From Lentisphaerota bacterium (GTDB lineage: Bacteria > Verrucomicrobiota > Kiritimatiellia > RFP12 > JAAYNR01): a DNA stretch of 51,313 nucleotides. The notes under the pieces are model-generated. The model did no database searches and was not told the DNA's origin. It was given only the letters and a program-made list of their open reading frames with translations. This document shows, piece after piece, positions 1 to 8,315 of the stretch. Each line of letters starts with the position of its first letter. Position 1 is the stretch's first letter. The DNA is taken from NCBI GenBank assembly GCA_016873675.1, contig VGWG01000009.1, forward strand, positions 1-51,313, read 5' to 3'. The translations under genes and the position numbers were made by a program.

Positions 1-2
1 TG

Positions 3-2312
3 CGCATCGGAATTGCGAGCCGCTGGGCCCGGACGGCGCTGGACCGGGAGGGGCTTGCAGCTGTTCAATTCCGGCTGACCACGCTCGACCCCGGGCGGAT
101 GGTTATCGAGGATGTCCGGTGGGGGGGGCCCGAGCCAGTGGCGTCGGTGGACTGGGTTGAGCTACGGTTTTCGTATCCCGCTGTGACGCGGGGCTGGCTG
201 GACCGCGTCCGCATCCGCGGCATCCGCACGTCGCTTAGCGTCACGGACGGCCGGGTGACATCGCCGTTGGGCGAACGGGTTTCAGCGCTGGCAGCGGCGC
301 GCGCGGCCCGTGGCCGGGACCGCGTGACGCGCAGCGGCGCGACGTTTGACCGACTGGGCGTGGGCGAACTCTCCATCTCCGGCGCGCAGGTGGCCATTGC
401 AGGGGGGGATGGCGAAACGGTTCTGACGGTGGCGGGGGAGTTGGGCACGACGGCGGAGCCGGGCGGTGAAAAAAATGCTGGTGCCGCGTCTGATCGGTAT
501 CGTCTGTGGGCGCGCTTGGGCGACGACGCGGGTCTCCGGGTGGTGCTCACGGGCGCGGTCGTGCCCGGAAGCGGACAGGTGTCGCTGGAGCCGAAGGTCA
601 CACTTCTGGATATCGGCGCCTGGTTCGAGCGGTTGCGACGCGTGCTGCCCGATCTGCCCGAGGCGCCCCAAGGCATTTCGATGAACAGAAGCCTGACGCT
701 GCAGGGGAAACTGACCGGTGACGGATGGACGGATCAGGCGCGGCGTGGAAATGGGGAAGGGGAGGGGAGGATCGGATTCACGGCACAGCTCGCGCGTCGC
801 AACGGGGAGGTTGCATTCGAGGGCGAGGCAGTCGTAACGGGGGGACTCTCCAACACAGCGTGGCAAGTCGATGTGAAGGTGCCCGAGTTCCGTATCGTTT
901 ACACCCAGGAACACCTGCGTGTTCAGACTCAGGCGGGATTGTCAATCGGGGCCCGTTACGGGGCCAACCGGCTGGCAGTGACTGGTGAAGCCTGGCTGCG
1001 GGATACGCGGGCGACCTTCGGCGAGGAGAACGGAGCCACAGGGGAGGGGGGGATTGGCAGGATTGGCGTGCGTGTCGCCCTGCCGGAATGCGACGCGGCG
1101 TCCGTATCGAATGCGGGGGTGACGGCATGGGTCGGAATCAGCAATGGCTGGCTTCAGGTTCGGGCGGACGGCACGACCGGTGTGCTGGAGGGGTTGCAGG
1201 GAGAGGTGCCGGTGACGTGGTCGGCGCGAGACGGCTTGGTTTTTCCGCCCGGAGACCGGTTGTCATGGCAACGCCTCGATGCGCAGGGGTTGTCTGTCAC
1301 CAATGAGGGCTTTGCGCTGGAATCCGACGATCAGGCGCGGGTCGTCCGCCTGCGCGCGGGGATCACAGGCAGTCTGTTGAAAGGCGAGGTGACGGCGCGT
1401 TTCCCCAACGCCGATCCCCGTCAGGTGATGGTTGACGTGTCCATACCCGAAACGAATCTGGCTGCCGATGATGGTATCATGGCCCTGCTGCGCAAAAAGC
1501 TGCCGGACATCGAACTGTCGGGACGCGTGAGCGCCGAAGCCAGCCTCCGTCTTTCGGGAGACCGCCCGCGCGTGACGGGACGATTCCGGATGGCTGACGG
1601 CACGCTGCGTGGCACGTCATTCGAGGCGCGCGGCATCGCGGCGGACGTGCCACTGGAACACGATCGGGTGTTGCGGACAACCGGGCGGCCGTTTGTCTCG
1701 TTTGCTTCGGCACAAGCAGGCAACATCCGGCTGGATCAGGGGATGGTCCGTTTTCAGCTTCTGCCTGACGAGCTTTTCATTGACCGGGTGGAGGTGGCCT
1801 GCTGCTCAGGTAGCTTGAACGCTTACTCCGTGCATCTCAATCTGAAGAATCCGAGTGACGACGTCGTGGTGTATGCGGATCGGATTGACATGGGCGAGGC
1901 CCTGATGATGGCGTTTCCCATCAAGGGTCGGATTGACGGCGTTCTGTACGGACGGATTCCTATCGGAATTGATCGGGGCCGAGTCATTTTGCATCCCGGT
2001 TTTTTGTATTCGTTGCCGGGGCAGGGCGGCAAGATTGTGCTGGATGACAGCCGGCAGATGCTCGGTCTGTTGGAACGGGCTGGAATCCGCGGCGACGTGC
2101 AGGTGCCGTTGTCAAAAGCCTTGAGCGACATGGATCTGAGCGCCATCAAGATGGATCTTACACCCCGTGAAACGGGTGACGACACGCTGGGCATTCGTCT
2201 GACCGGCAAGTCGAATTTCAAGGAGTGGCCCGCGCCTGTTGATCTGCGCCTGAATTTTAACGGACCGATTGAGGAGTTGTTGAACATTGGGCTGGACATG
2301 TCGGGCCATTAA
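3..2312 (+). CDS. ydbH: YdbH-family AsmA-like intermembrane lipid transport protein (5' end outside window)
   Basis: The reading frame is already open at the window edge, so the N-terminus (probably a signal anchor) is missing; an internal ATG at 99 is not the true start. The visible 769 codons form a long beta-rich protein with the low-complexity repetitive character of AsmA-like proteins. The C-terminal third (MGEALMMAFPIKGRIDGVLYGRIPIG) resembles the YdbH dicarboxylate-transport-like domain. In Enterobacteria YdbH bridges inner and outer membrane as a hydrophobic groove and moves phospholipids to the outer membrane. The family call is supported mainly by the two genes that follow, which match its known partners YnbE and YdbL in the same order. 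Family confidence is moderate to high; the exact substrate is unknown. Confidence 0.8.
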   Translation, partial: RIGIASRWARTALDREGLAAVQFRLTTLDPGRMVIEDVRWGGPEPVASVDWVELRFSYPAVTRGWLDRVRIRGIRTSLSVTDGRVTSPLGERVSALAAARAARGRDRVTRSGATFDRLGVGELSISGAQVAIAGGDGETVLTVAGELGTTAEPGGEKNAGAASDRYRLWARLGDDAGLRVVLTGAVVPGSGQVSLEPKVTLLDIGAWFERLRRVLPDLPEAPQGISMNRSLTLQGKLTGDGWTDQARRGNGEGEGRIGFTAQLARRNGEVAFEGEAVVTGGLSNTAWQVDVKVPEFRIVYTQEHLRVQTQAGLSIGARYGANRLAVTGEAWLRDTRATFGEENGATGEGGIGRIGVRVALPECDAASVSNAGVTAWVGISNGWLQVRADGTTGVLEGLQGEVPVTWSARDGLVFPPGDRLSWQRLDAQGLSVTNEGFALESDDQARVVRLRAGITGSLLKGEVTARFPNADPRQVMVDVSIPETNLAADDGIMALLRKKLPDIELSGRVSAEASLRLSGDRPRVTGRFRMADGTLRGTSFEARGIAADVPLEHDRVLRTTGRPFVSFASAQAGNIRLDQGMVRFQLLPDELFIDRVEVACCSGSLNAYSVHLNLKNPSDDVVVYADRIDMGEALMMAFPIKGRIDGVLYGRIPIGIDRGRVILHPGFLYSLPGQGGKIVLDDSRQMLGLLERAGIRGDVQVPLSKALSDMDLSAIKMDLTPRETGDDTLGIRLTGKSNFKEWPAPVDLRLNFNGPIEELLNIGLDMSGH

Positions 2313-2354
2313 GTGTCTAATTTACGCGAACTGTATGTCCACGGGAGGCGAAGC

Positions 2355-2528
2355 ATGAAGAAAATTCGCAGGGTGCTGTTGAGTGCGTTGCTGGGCCTGG
2401 TGGCCGCCGCGACGTTTGGCGGGTGCCTGTCGGTCAAGACCGAGCATGAGATCAAGCCGATCCACATCACGATGGATGTGAATATCAAGATGCAGAAGGA
2501 ACTGGAAGATTTTCTGATTTTGGATTAA
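2355..2528 (+). CDS. ynbE: YnbE-like outer-membrane lipoprotein
   Basis: Small 57-residue lipoprotein. A basic start (MKKIRR) and hydrophobic stretch lead to a lipobox-like end (TFGGC, Cys about residue 23). The mature part contains KPIHITMDVNIKMQKELEDF, which matches the conserved core of YnbE (P-I-x-I-x-M-N-V-x-I). YnbE is the outer-membrane partner that augments the YdbH beta-sheet to complete the lipid bridge. The start was chosen because GGGAGG lies 7 nt upstream; an in-frame GTG at 2313, immediately after the ydbH stop, would add 14 residues and spoil the signal peptide. The lipobox has Phe at -3, which is unusual but tolerated. Confidence 0.8.
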   Translation: MKKIRRVLLSALLGLVAAATFGGCLSVKTEHEIKPIHITMDVNIKMQKELEDFLILD

Positions 2529-2556
2529 CGGGCAAGTCGGAGAAGGGACGGGTGCG

Positions 2557-2898
2557 ATGAAAAAAATGAAACGCATGTTGAGTCTGGCGGTGGCCGTGGC
2601 CATCGGGTTCGTGTGTCTGGCGCAGGCCGATACCGTGGAAGAGGCGAAGAACCGCCGCAAAGAGAGGCGCGATCAGGTGGAGCAGTTGATCCAGGCTGGC
2701 AAGGCCGAAGAGGGTTTGGACGGCTATCTGGTTGCCAAGTCCGGGGCCGACGTTGAGGGTGCAAAGCTGATCCAGGCCGAGAACGCGGATCGCAAGATCG
2801 GTTACGCGGTGATCGCCAAGGCCAATGGTAAGACGGTCGAGGAAGTCGGCAAGCAGGCGGCCGCTATTATCAAGGCCCACGCCAAAAAAGAGAAATAG
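2557..2898 (+). CDS. ydbL: YdbL-like periplasmic DUF1318 protein
   Basis: 113-residue secreted protein. The signal peptide covers about residues 1-24 and ends at AQA. The body is a charged helix followed by DGYLVAKSGADVEG and the segment NADRKIGYAVIAKANGKTVE, which is the diagnostic block of DUF1318 (YdbL: asparagine-rich helix, then a tyrosine block, then K-T/P-V-E-E-V). YdbL is thought to act as a chaperone or regulator of the YdbH-YnbE bridge. The gene follows ynbE by 28 nt with a GGAGAAGGGA ribosome site, so the three genes form one operon as in E. coli. Confidence 0.82.
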   Translation: MKKMKRMLSLAVAVAIGFVCLAQADTVEEAKNRRKERRDQVEQLIQAGKAEEGLDGYLVAKSGADVEGAKLIQAENADRKIGYAVIAKANGKTVEEVGKQAAAIIKAHAKKEK

Positions 2899-2909
2899 AG
2901 GGACTGACG

Positions 2910-4205
2910 ATGGATCGGGCAGAGGCTTTTCTCAAACGAATGGGATTCCTCCTAGAAACCCCTGACTTGGGGTCATTGTTGCCTGACTTCGAGCGCGAGA
3001 TGGCGGCGGGACTGGCCGGGGGGGCGTCGTCGCTGCAGATGATCCCGGCCTATCTTTCGGTCGGCCAACCGGTTCCCGTCGGCCAACCGGTGATCGTGCT
3101 CGACGCCGGAGGGACCCATCTGCGCGCGGGCCTCGTGGATTTCAACGCGCACGGAATGCCGACAATCACCCGTTTCACCAAGCACCGCATGCCGGGCACC
3201 GACGGGCCGATCACCGCGCGGGCGTTTTATGACACGCTGGCCGATTGTGTTGCGCCGCTCGCCTCCGAGGCCGATACGGTCGGCTTCTGTTTCTCCTATC
3301 CGGCGGAGATCAACCCCGACTGCGACGCGCGCCTGCTGCGCTGGACCAAGCAGGTGCAGGCGCCGGAAGTGGTCGGCACGCGGGTCGGCTCCAGTCTGCG
3401 CGACTGTCTCGCTGCGCGCGGCCTGCGGCTGCGGGTGACGGTGCTCAACGACACCGTCGCGACATTGCTGGCGGGACGGAGCGTGGGCATGGAGCGCCGC
3501 TACGAGACCTACGTCGGCTTCATCCTCGGCACCGGCACCAACACCGCTTATGTGGAGCGGCATGCGGCGATCACCAAGGTCGCGGGGCTTCCGGCCGAGG
3601 GCGCCATGGCGATCAACGTCGAGTCGGGCAATTTCGCCCGCGCGCCGCGCAGCCGCTTCGACGACCTCTTCGATGCCACCACGGGAGACCCCGGCACGTC
3701 GCTCTTTGAAAAGATGATATCGGGCGCTTATCTCGGGGGGCTGGGGCTGACGATTCTGCGCGAGGCGTCCATGGCCGGCCTGTTCAGCGCCGCGGTCGCC
3801 GCGGCCATCGGCGCCACGCGGAAACTGGCAACCAAGGACCTCGACGATTTCTGCCACAACCCCTTCATCCGCTCCGGCGCGGTTGCGGCGCTGCCGCTGT
3901 CCGATGACGACAGGCGGCTGATCCTCGCGCTGTGCACGCCGATGTTCGCGCGGGCCGCCTGCTTCACGGCGGTCAACATCGCTGCGGCGGTGCTCAAGAC
4001 CGGCGCCGGACGCGACCCGCTCCATCCCGTCTGCGTGACCGTGGACGGCTCGACCTACTACCGCACGCTGACCGCCTCCTTCAAATCCCGTGTGGAAGAG
4101 CACCTGCGGCGCATCCTCGGCGGACGGGGCATCGCCTATGACCTGATCCACGTAGACGAGGCGCCCGTGATCGGCGCCGCCGTCGCGGGGCTGTCGGGCG
4201 CCTGA
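2910..4205 (+). CDS. Hexokinase, eukaryotic-type family
   Basis: ATP-dependent hexose kinase of the actin-like ASKHA fold, 431 residues. The phosphate-1 motif is VLDAGGTHLRAGLVDFN (about 63-79). The sugar-binding region is GFCFSYPAEINPDCDARLLRWTK, followed by VLNDTVATLLAG with the catalytic Asp near residue 181, and then the second phosphate motif FILGTGTNTAY (about 205-215). The F-S-Y-P and R-W-T-K blocks are those of the hexokinase_1/hexokinase_2 family of eukaryotes, not the ROK or bacterial glucokinase families. It starts 12 nt after ydbL and is likely cotranscribed with the envelope genes. The exact sugar (glucose, mannose or fructose) cannot be told from sequence. The segment before the phosphate motif carries an 18-nt tandem duplication. 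Confidence 0.88.
   Translation: MDRAEAFLKRMGFLLETPDLGSLLPDFEREMAAGLAGGASSLQMIPAYLSVGQPVPVGQPVIVLDAGGTHLRAGLVDFNAHGMPTITRFTKHRMPGTDGPITARAFYDTLADCVAPLASEADTVGFCFSYPAEINPDCDARLLRWTKQVQAPEVVGTRVGSSLRDCLAARGLRLRVTVLNDTVATLLAGRSVGMERRYETYVGFILGTGTNTAYVERHAAITKVAGLPAEGAMAINVESGNFARAPRSRFDDLFDATTGDPGTSLFEKMISGAYLGGLGLTILREASMAGLFSAAVAAAIGATRKLATKDLDDFCHNPFIRSGAVAALPLSDDDRRLILALCTPMFARAACFTAVNIAAAVLKTGAGRDPLHPVCVTVDGSTYYRTLTASFKSRVEEHLRRILGGRGIAYDLIHVDEAPVIGAAVAGLSGA
3060..3095 (+). repeat. In-frame 18-nt tandem duplication inside the hexokinase gene
   Basis: Two adjacent 18-nt units, identical over their first 14 nt, encode V-G-Q-P-V-P and V-G-Q-P-V-I just upstream of the phosphate-1 motif. It looks like a replication-slippage insertion that keeps the frame. 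Confidence 0.75.
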
Positions 4206-4261
4206 CAGTGTAGTCGGTTGGCGACAGGTGTGAGTGGGTGTGTGTGTGGGGGGGTGTCGTT

Positions 4262-4468
4262 ATGCATACTGTCACATTGTCACCCAAATATCAGGTCGTT
4301 ATACCGCTTCCGGTCCGGCGCACGATGCGCCTGCGTCCGGGACAGAAGATGCAGGTTGTTGAATACGAGGGGCGTATCGAGTTGATTCCCGACCGAGACA
4401 TCGCCGATCTGCGGGGCTTTCTGAAAGGGATCAACACCGATTTCGAGAGTAATGAGGACCGGGTATGA
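4262..4468 (+). CDS. AbrB/MazE-like (VapB-type) antitoxin, orphan
   Basis: 68-residue swapped-hairpin AbrB protein. LSPKYQVVIPLPVRRTMRLR is the standard S-x-K-x-Q-V-V-I-P N-terminal DNA-binding motif, followed by a short beta strand (IELIP) and a C-terminal arm LRGFLKGINTDFE. That arm is the kind of tail that binds a VapC/PIN toxin. The start ATG was chosen over upstream alternatives because the motif must begin within the first residues. No toxin follows: the frame opening at 4465 stops after ten codons. It sits between the hexokinase operon and the defence island and may be a remnant of a toxin-antitoxin pair. Confidence 0.8.
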   Translation: MHTVTLSPKYQVVIPLPVRRTMRLRPGQKMQVVEYEGRIELIPDRDIADLRGFLKGINTDFESNEDRV

Positions 4469-4644
4469 ACGGCGCTTTCGGGTTTGCGGGGGAATAGCGG
4501 CCGTGTTTCACCTTTTTTTCTGGTCGAAATGGCCAGCTTCGGGTATGTTACGGCTTGCTGGATCAAGGCTTGGAGTCGCGGTGATGAGATTCGTTGTCGA
4601 ATATCGAGGCAAAGACGAGTGGATCACCCGGAGGATGTGCGGAA

Positions 4645-5004
4645 ATGCTGAGTAGCGCATACGCTGCACCGGTCATTCGCGGCGCCGGTCGCGCCCCTTC
4701 CGGTCCGTGGGACTTTGGCGGGGAGCGCGAACCGCTGATGCACCGCATCCACGCCTATCCCGCCAAGTTTCCCGCTTTCATCACGCCCAAGGCGGTCGCG
4801 TACGCCCAGGCGCGCGGCGTCACCGTCAACCGCATCGCCGACATCTTCTGCGGTGGCGGCACCACCGCCCTGGAATCCAAGCGCCTCGGAACGCCCTTCT
4901 GGGGCTGCGACATCAACCCCGTCGCGACGCTCATCGCATGGACCAGAAAATGGTTGGCGACTCGGGCGGTCGAGTTGACAGGGAAAGAGGTGCATTATGG
5001 CTGA
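4645..5004 (+). pseudogene. Truncated N6/N4 DNA methylase (motif I half only)
   Basis: 119 codons. The N-terminal block MHRIHAYPAKFPAFI and the SAM-binding region ADIFCGGGTTALE (about 66-78) with GCDINPVATLIA (about 88-99) are clear matches to adenine/N4-cytosine DNA methylases. The catalytic S/D/N-P-P-Y motif is absent, and the frame ends after an unrelated-looking tail (WLATRAVELTGKEVHYG). It overlaps the start of the ParB-like gene by 8 nt. The complete methylase at 6994 has the same architecture (LHAICPYFAMFP then FCGRGTT, SDINPVAV, then TSPPY), so this is probably a deleted paralogue. It could instead be a short functional subunit that pairs with the second methylase. Start chosen by a GGAGG about 10 nt upstream. 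Confidence 0.55.
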
Positions 5005-6121
5005 GGCAAAGACAATCAAGATCGAGTACAAGGACACGGACTCGTTGTTGTTCGACGACGAGAACCCCCGCCTGTCCTCCTTCGGCGAAAGCACCACGCA
5101 GGACGCGCTCTTGCGAACGCTCTGGGATGAAATGGCGGTGAGTGAGGTTGCATTGTCTATCGCCGCCAATGGCTATTTCGAGGAGGAGCCGCTCTTCGTC
5201 GTTCCGGGTGACGAGAAGAAGGCGGAGCAGAAGGGCAAGTGGGTTGTGGTCGAGGGCAACCGGCGACTGGCCGCCGTGAAGCTCCTGCGCAACGCGGAAC
5301 TTCGTCGTGTAATGAAAGCCACCGATTTGCCTGCGATCACCGAAGAGCAGCGCAAGAAACTAGCTCTGTTGCCCGTGTCCGTATACCCGAACAAGAAGTC
5401 GCTGTGGGAGTACTTTGGTTTCCGCCACGTGAACGGACCGAAGGAGTGGGATTCGTTCAGCAAGGCGGCTTATATCGCCAGCGTGCGGCGTAAGTACGAA
5501 GTTCCGTTAGACGAGATCGCGCGTAAGATCGGCGATCAGCACAGCACGGTCACCCGCATCTATCGCGGTTTCGTTCTTCTCGAACAGGCCGAGAAGATGA
5601 CCGATTTCCAACGCGATGATCGGATTGCGAACCGGTTCTACTTCTCCCATCTCTACACCGCCGCCGACCAAAGGGAGTTTCAGGAGTTTCTGGGAATAGA
5701 TCCCGCGAGATCACTCCGCGACAACCCCGTGCCCGCCCGACACTTGCCTCAGCTTCAGGAGTTGATGGTATGGTTGTTCGGCAGCAAATCGGACAATAAG
5801 TCACCCGTAGTCGAGCAGCAGAACCCCCACCTGAAATGGCTGCGCCGGGTAATCGGCAACAGGCAAGCCCTCTACGCCCTTCGTTCCGGGATCAGCCTGC
5901 AACGATCACACGAAATCAGTCTGGGTGATGATCGCCGTTTCCAGGAGGCACTCGTCAAGGCCAAGGATGCTCTGCAGGAGGCCAAGGCTACCGTGACAAC
6001 GGGATACAAGGGCGAAGCGGAGACGTTGCGGGTCATGGAGGGGCTGCTTGATCTTACTCGCAGCATAGCCGATGAGATGCGCGCGAAAGCGAGTGATGTG
6101 CGCAGGAAAACGAGGGGATGA
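4997..6121 (+). CDS. ParB/Srx-fold protein in a methylase cassette
   Basis: 374 residues. The N-terminal domain has the ParB-N layout: LLFDDENPRLSSFGE, a helical stretch, then VVVEGNRRLAAVKLL (about 83-97), the conserved E-G-x-R-R signature that in ParB and sulfiredoxin-like proteins binds and hydrolyses nucleotides. A middle helical part (EVPLDEIARKIGDQHSTVTRIYRGFVLLEQA) reads as a helix-turn-helix, as in ParB. The C-terminal part, rich in charged helix, is not recognised. The gene is inside a tight run (8-nt overlap upstream, 3 nt to the next gene) with DNA methylases and a candidate nuclease. A chromosomal partitioning role is therefore unlikely and a role in restriction or phage defence is inferred. 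It has no ParA partner here. Confidence 0.75.
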   Translation: MAEAKTIKIEYKDTDSLLFDDENPRLSSFGESTTQDALLRTLWDEMAVSEVALSIAANGYFEEEPLFVVPGDEKKAEQKGKWVVVEGNRRLAAVKLLRNAELRRVMKATDLPAITEEQRKKLALLPVSVYPNKKSLWEYFGFRHVNGPKEWDSFSKAAYIASVRRKYEVPLDEIARKIGDQHSTVTRIYRGFVLLEQAEKMTDFQRDDRIANRFYFSHLYTAADQREFQEFLGIDPARSLRDNPVPARHLPQLQELMVWLFGSKSDNKSPVVEQQNPHLKWLRRVIGNRQALYALRSGISLQRSHEISLGDDRRFQEALVKAKDALQEAKATVTTGYKGEAETLRVMEGLLDLTRSIADEMRAKASDVRRKTRG

Positions 6122-6124
6122 CCC

Positions 6125-6997
6125 ATGCCCGCCAACATACCTCTGCCTTCGGAGACCGGTGATCCTATCGTGCTGGCCGATTGGCTTGAGATTCTCGCTC
6201 TTTCGGTAGATGACGGCAACGCCAGTCACGGCGACTTGCAGCGCGCGTTGAACCGCCTCGGCGTGGATGGTTTCGACAGTATCTGTACCGCCAGCATGCG
6301 CGAGTTGCATCGCCGCGTTACCGCATCGGAACGCAACTACCCTTTCACTTTCACAGGCACGTTACTCACGAAGAAGGACGACTGGCGCGAGCACTTACCC
6401 TATGTGTTCTGCCTGCTCTTGTCCTACTGTGATGAGAAGAAGAAGCGCGTCAAAGGCACGAATCACGAGTTGATGTTCGAGCAACTGTCGTGTCTCGCCG
6501 CCCGCGGCTATCTTGGCGGGGAAGTCCTGCGTTTCGGTTTCCCGAGAAAGGATTTGCCGGCCGGTTTCCACGATGCCATCTGCCAACTCTGCGGCGCGGT
6601 GAAGGAGTGGACGCCCATCACCGGCAAGACGCTGAAGCGTAAAGACGGCGGGCTGGACCTCGTGGCGTGGAAGCCGTTTCCCGATCAACAGATCGGCAAG
6701 CTTGTCCTCTTCGGGCACTGCGCTTCAGGGGCGGACTGGGACGCGAAGATCAACGAATTACAGCCAAACGACTTCTGCTCGCTTCATCTGGGTGGCGATA
6801 AGAGTCCGATTGTGAAGACCTTCTTCATGCCCCACCGCCTGGACCCCGAGCGTTTCGCGGATCGTGCGGTGTCGGCAAAGTTGTTCTTCGACCGCTGTCG
6901 GATCGCCCGCTTTGCGTCAAGCTACGACTTTGCGCAGGTCACCGAGAACGCGAGTCTCGCCTGGTGCGAGACGGTCTTACCGAGGCTTTCCGCATGA
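6125..6997 (+). CDS. Unknown protein, candidate restriction endonuclease of the methylase cassette
   Basis: 290 residues with no family I can name. Two blocks stand out: KDGGLDLVAWKPF (about 173-185), then LVLFGHCASGADWDAK (about 192-208). A G-G-x-D-h-h-A-W strand followed by a strand ending in C-A-x-G-x-x-W and a Lys is reminiscent of PD-(D/E)XK-type restriction nucleases, with D179 as the acidic metal ligand. This is inference from pattern only. The N-terminal half is helical (ADWLEILALSVDDG; YVFCLLLSYCDEKKKRVKG). It follows the ParB-like gene by 3 nt, and its stop overlaps the ATG of the methylase (ATGA), so translation is coupled. Position between ParB and methylase supports the cognate-nuclease hypothesis. 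Confidence 0.55.
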   Translation: MPANIPLPSETGDPIVLADWLEILALSVDDGNASHGDLQRALNRLGVDGFDSICTASMRELHRRVTASERNYPFTFTGTLLTKKDDWREHLPYVFCLLLSYCDEKKKRVKGTNHELMFEQLSCLAARGYLGGEVLRFGFPRKDLPAGFHDAICQLCGAVKEWTPITGKTLKRKDGGLDLVAWKPFPDQQIGKLVLFGHCASGADWDAKINELQPNDFCSLHLGGDKSPIVKTFFMPHRLDPERFADRAVSAKLFFDRCRIARFASSYDFAQVTENASLAWCETVLPRLSA

Positions 6998-8100
6998 GAC
7001 TCGCCCTCCACGCCATTTGCCCCTACTTTGCGATGTTTCCGGAGAGTTTTGTCCGGGAACAGGTGGAGACGTATTCGTCCCCCGGCGATTGGGTGTTCGA
7101 TCCCTTTTGCGGCCGCGGCACGACGGTATTGGAGTCTTTACTGTGCGGCCGGCAGGTGGCGGGGTCCGACATCAACCCCGTCGCGGTCTGCGTATCCCGT
7201 GCCAAGGCCGAGCGTCCGACCTTGGAGGCAGTGACCGAGCGGTTGGCGAGCCTTGAGGATTTATTCAGCCGCGATAGGCCAGGGAAGGTCGAAACCGAGC
7301 GAAAGGCCTTGCCGCCATTTTTCCGGCGGGCCTTTCACCACGCCACACTGCGCGAGTTGCTGTTCCTGCGTTCCGAATTGGACTGGCGTGACAGCGTTAC
7401 TGATGGGTTCATTTCGGCTTTGGTGGTCGGCTCGCTGCATGGCGAGATGGATCGGTCGAACGCCTATTTTAGCAACCAGATGCCCCGTACGATCTGCCTG
7501 AAGCCAGACTACTCGCTGCGCTACTGGAACCAGCATCGCCTCTTTCCCCGGCGACGCCACGTCTTTGACATGCTTCGGCAGAAGGCAGAACTGCGGTTAA
7601 TAGACCTGCCGGGGGATTGCGGAACGGGCATGGTCAAAAACTCTGACGCCCGCCGCGCCTCTGCCGTCTTTGACAACCTTCATGGTCAGGTGAAACTGGT
7701 TGTGACTTCGCCGCCCTATCTGAATGTGACCCGCTATGAAGAGGACCAGTGGCTTCGGCTCTGGTTCTTGGGCGGCGACCCCCGCCCGACATACGGGCAG
7801 GTATCCCGCGACGACCGTCATGAAAGCGTCGAGAGCTACTGGCGCTTCATTGCCGAGTCTTGGCGCGGCCTGGCTCCACTCCTCGCCGATGGCGCCCGGC
7901 TGGTGTTGCGTCTTGGCGCCATCGGCATGTCGCAGGACGATTTGACGGTGGGTCTGCACACCACAGTCAAGGCCACTTGGCCTCGCGCCCGCCCGCTGAC
8001 CGCCCCCAAACGTTCCGCCATTGTCGGCCGCCAAGCCAAGAACTTTCTGCCATCGAGCAAGGGTTGCCTCTTCGAGATGGATTATGCCTATGCCTTGTGA
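6994..8100 (+). CDS. DNA methyltransferase (N6-adenine/N4-cytosine type)
   Basis: 368 residues. SAM-binding motif I is VFDPFCGRGTTVLE (about 36-49) followed by GSDINPVAVCVSRAK; the catalytic motif is TSPPYLNVTRYEEDQW (about 239-254). The TSPPY form is typical of N4-cytosine methylases but also occurs in N6-adenine enzymes. The order motif I before motif IV is that of the alpha/gamma-like N6/N4 methylases associated with restriction. The start was set to the ATG that overlaps the previous stop (ATGA); a GTG 30 nt upstream is also open. It presumably modifies the host DNA for the candidate nuclease encoded just before it. The gene's last codons overlap the start of a C5-methylase relic. Confidence 0.85.
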   Translation: MRLALHAICPYFAMFPESFVREQVETYSSPGDWVFDPFCGRGTTVLESLLCGRQVAGSDINPVAVCVSRAKAERPTLEAVTERLASLEDLFSRDRPGKVETERKALPPFFRRAFHHATLRELLFLRSELDWRDSVTDGFISALVVGSLHGEMDRSNAYFSNQMPRTICLKPDYSLRYWNQHRLFPRRRHVFDMLRQKAELRLIDLPGDCGTGMVKNSDARRASAVFDNLHGQVKLVVTSPPYLNVTRYEEDQWLRLWFLGGDPRPTYGQVSRDDRHESVESYWRFIAESWRGLAPLLADGARLVLRLGAIGMSQDDLTVGLHTTVKATWPRARPLTAPKRSAIVGRQAKNFLPSSKGCLFEMDYAYAL

Positions 8101-8315
8101 TCACATCACGCAGAAGAACATCGAGCGTCTGCGTCACACTCCGCCAAACGGTGGCGACCGCCGCGCCTGGCCCGCCCGGCTTCGGCTGCGCTGTCATTCG
8201 GGGGACTACGAGGGCCACACGGACGTGTACGGTCGCATGGCCTGGGACGCGCCCGCCCCCACGCTCACCGGGCGCTGCCACAGTATCTCGAATGGCCGTT
8301 ACGCACCTGCCGAAG
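8084..8315 (+). pseudogene. Relic of a C5-cytosine DNA methyltransferase (C-terminal part)
   Basis: In a frame overlapping the end of the previous methylase, the translation reads DHITQKNIERLRHTPPNGG, then CHSGDYEGHTDVYGRMAW and DAPAPTLTGRCHSISNGRY. These are the conserved C-terminal blocks of Dcm-type C5-methylases (R-I-R-H-T-P-x-N-G-G; G-H-T-D-V-Y-G-R-M; P-A-P-T-L-T). The N-terminal two-thirds, including the PCQ and ENV catalytic motifs, are missing, and the normal ending (H-P-E-Q then the R-E-A-A helix) is replaced by out-of-family sequence. The piece lies between genes of the same strand and is best read as the leftover of an internal deletion. Confidence 0.75.

Noticed and set aside
4226-4256. 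GT-rich/G-run tract upstream of the AbrB-like gene, considered as a G-quadruplex or terminator
   Set aside because: The G runs are uneven and there is no stem with a T run; it is only low-complexity sequence.
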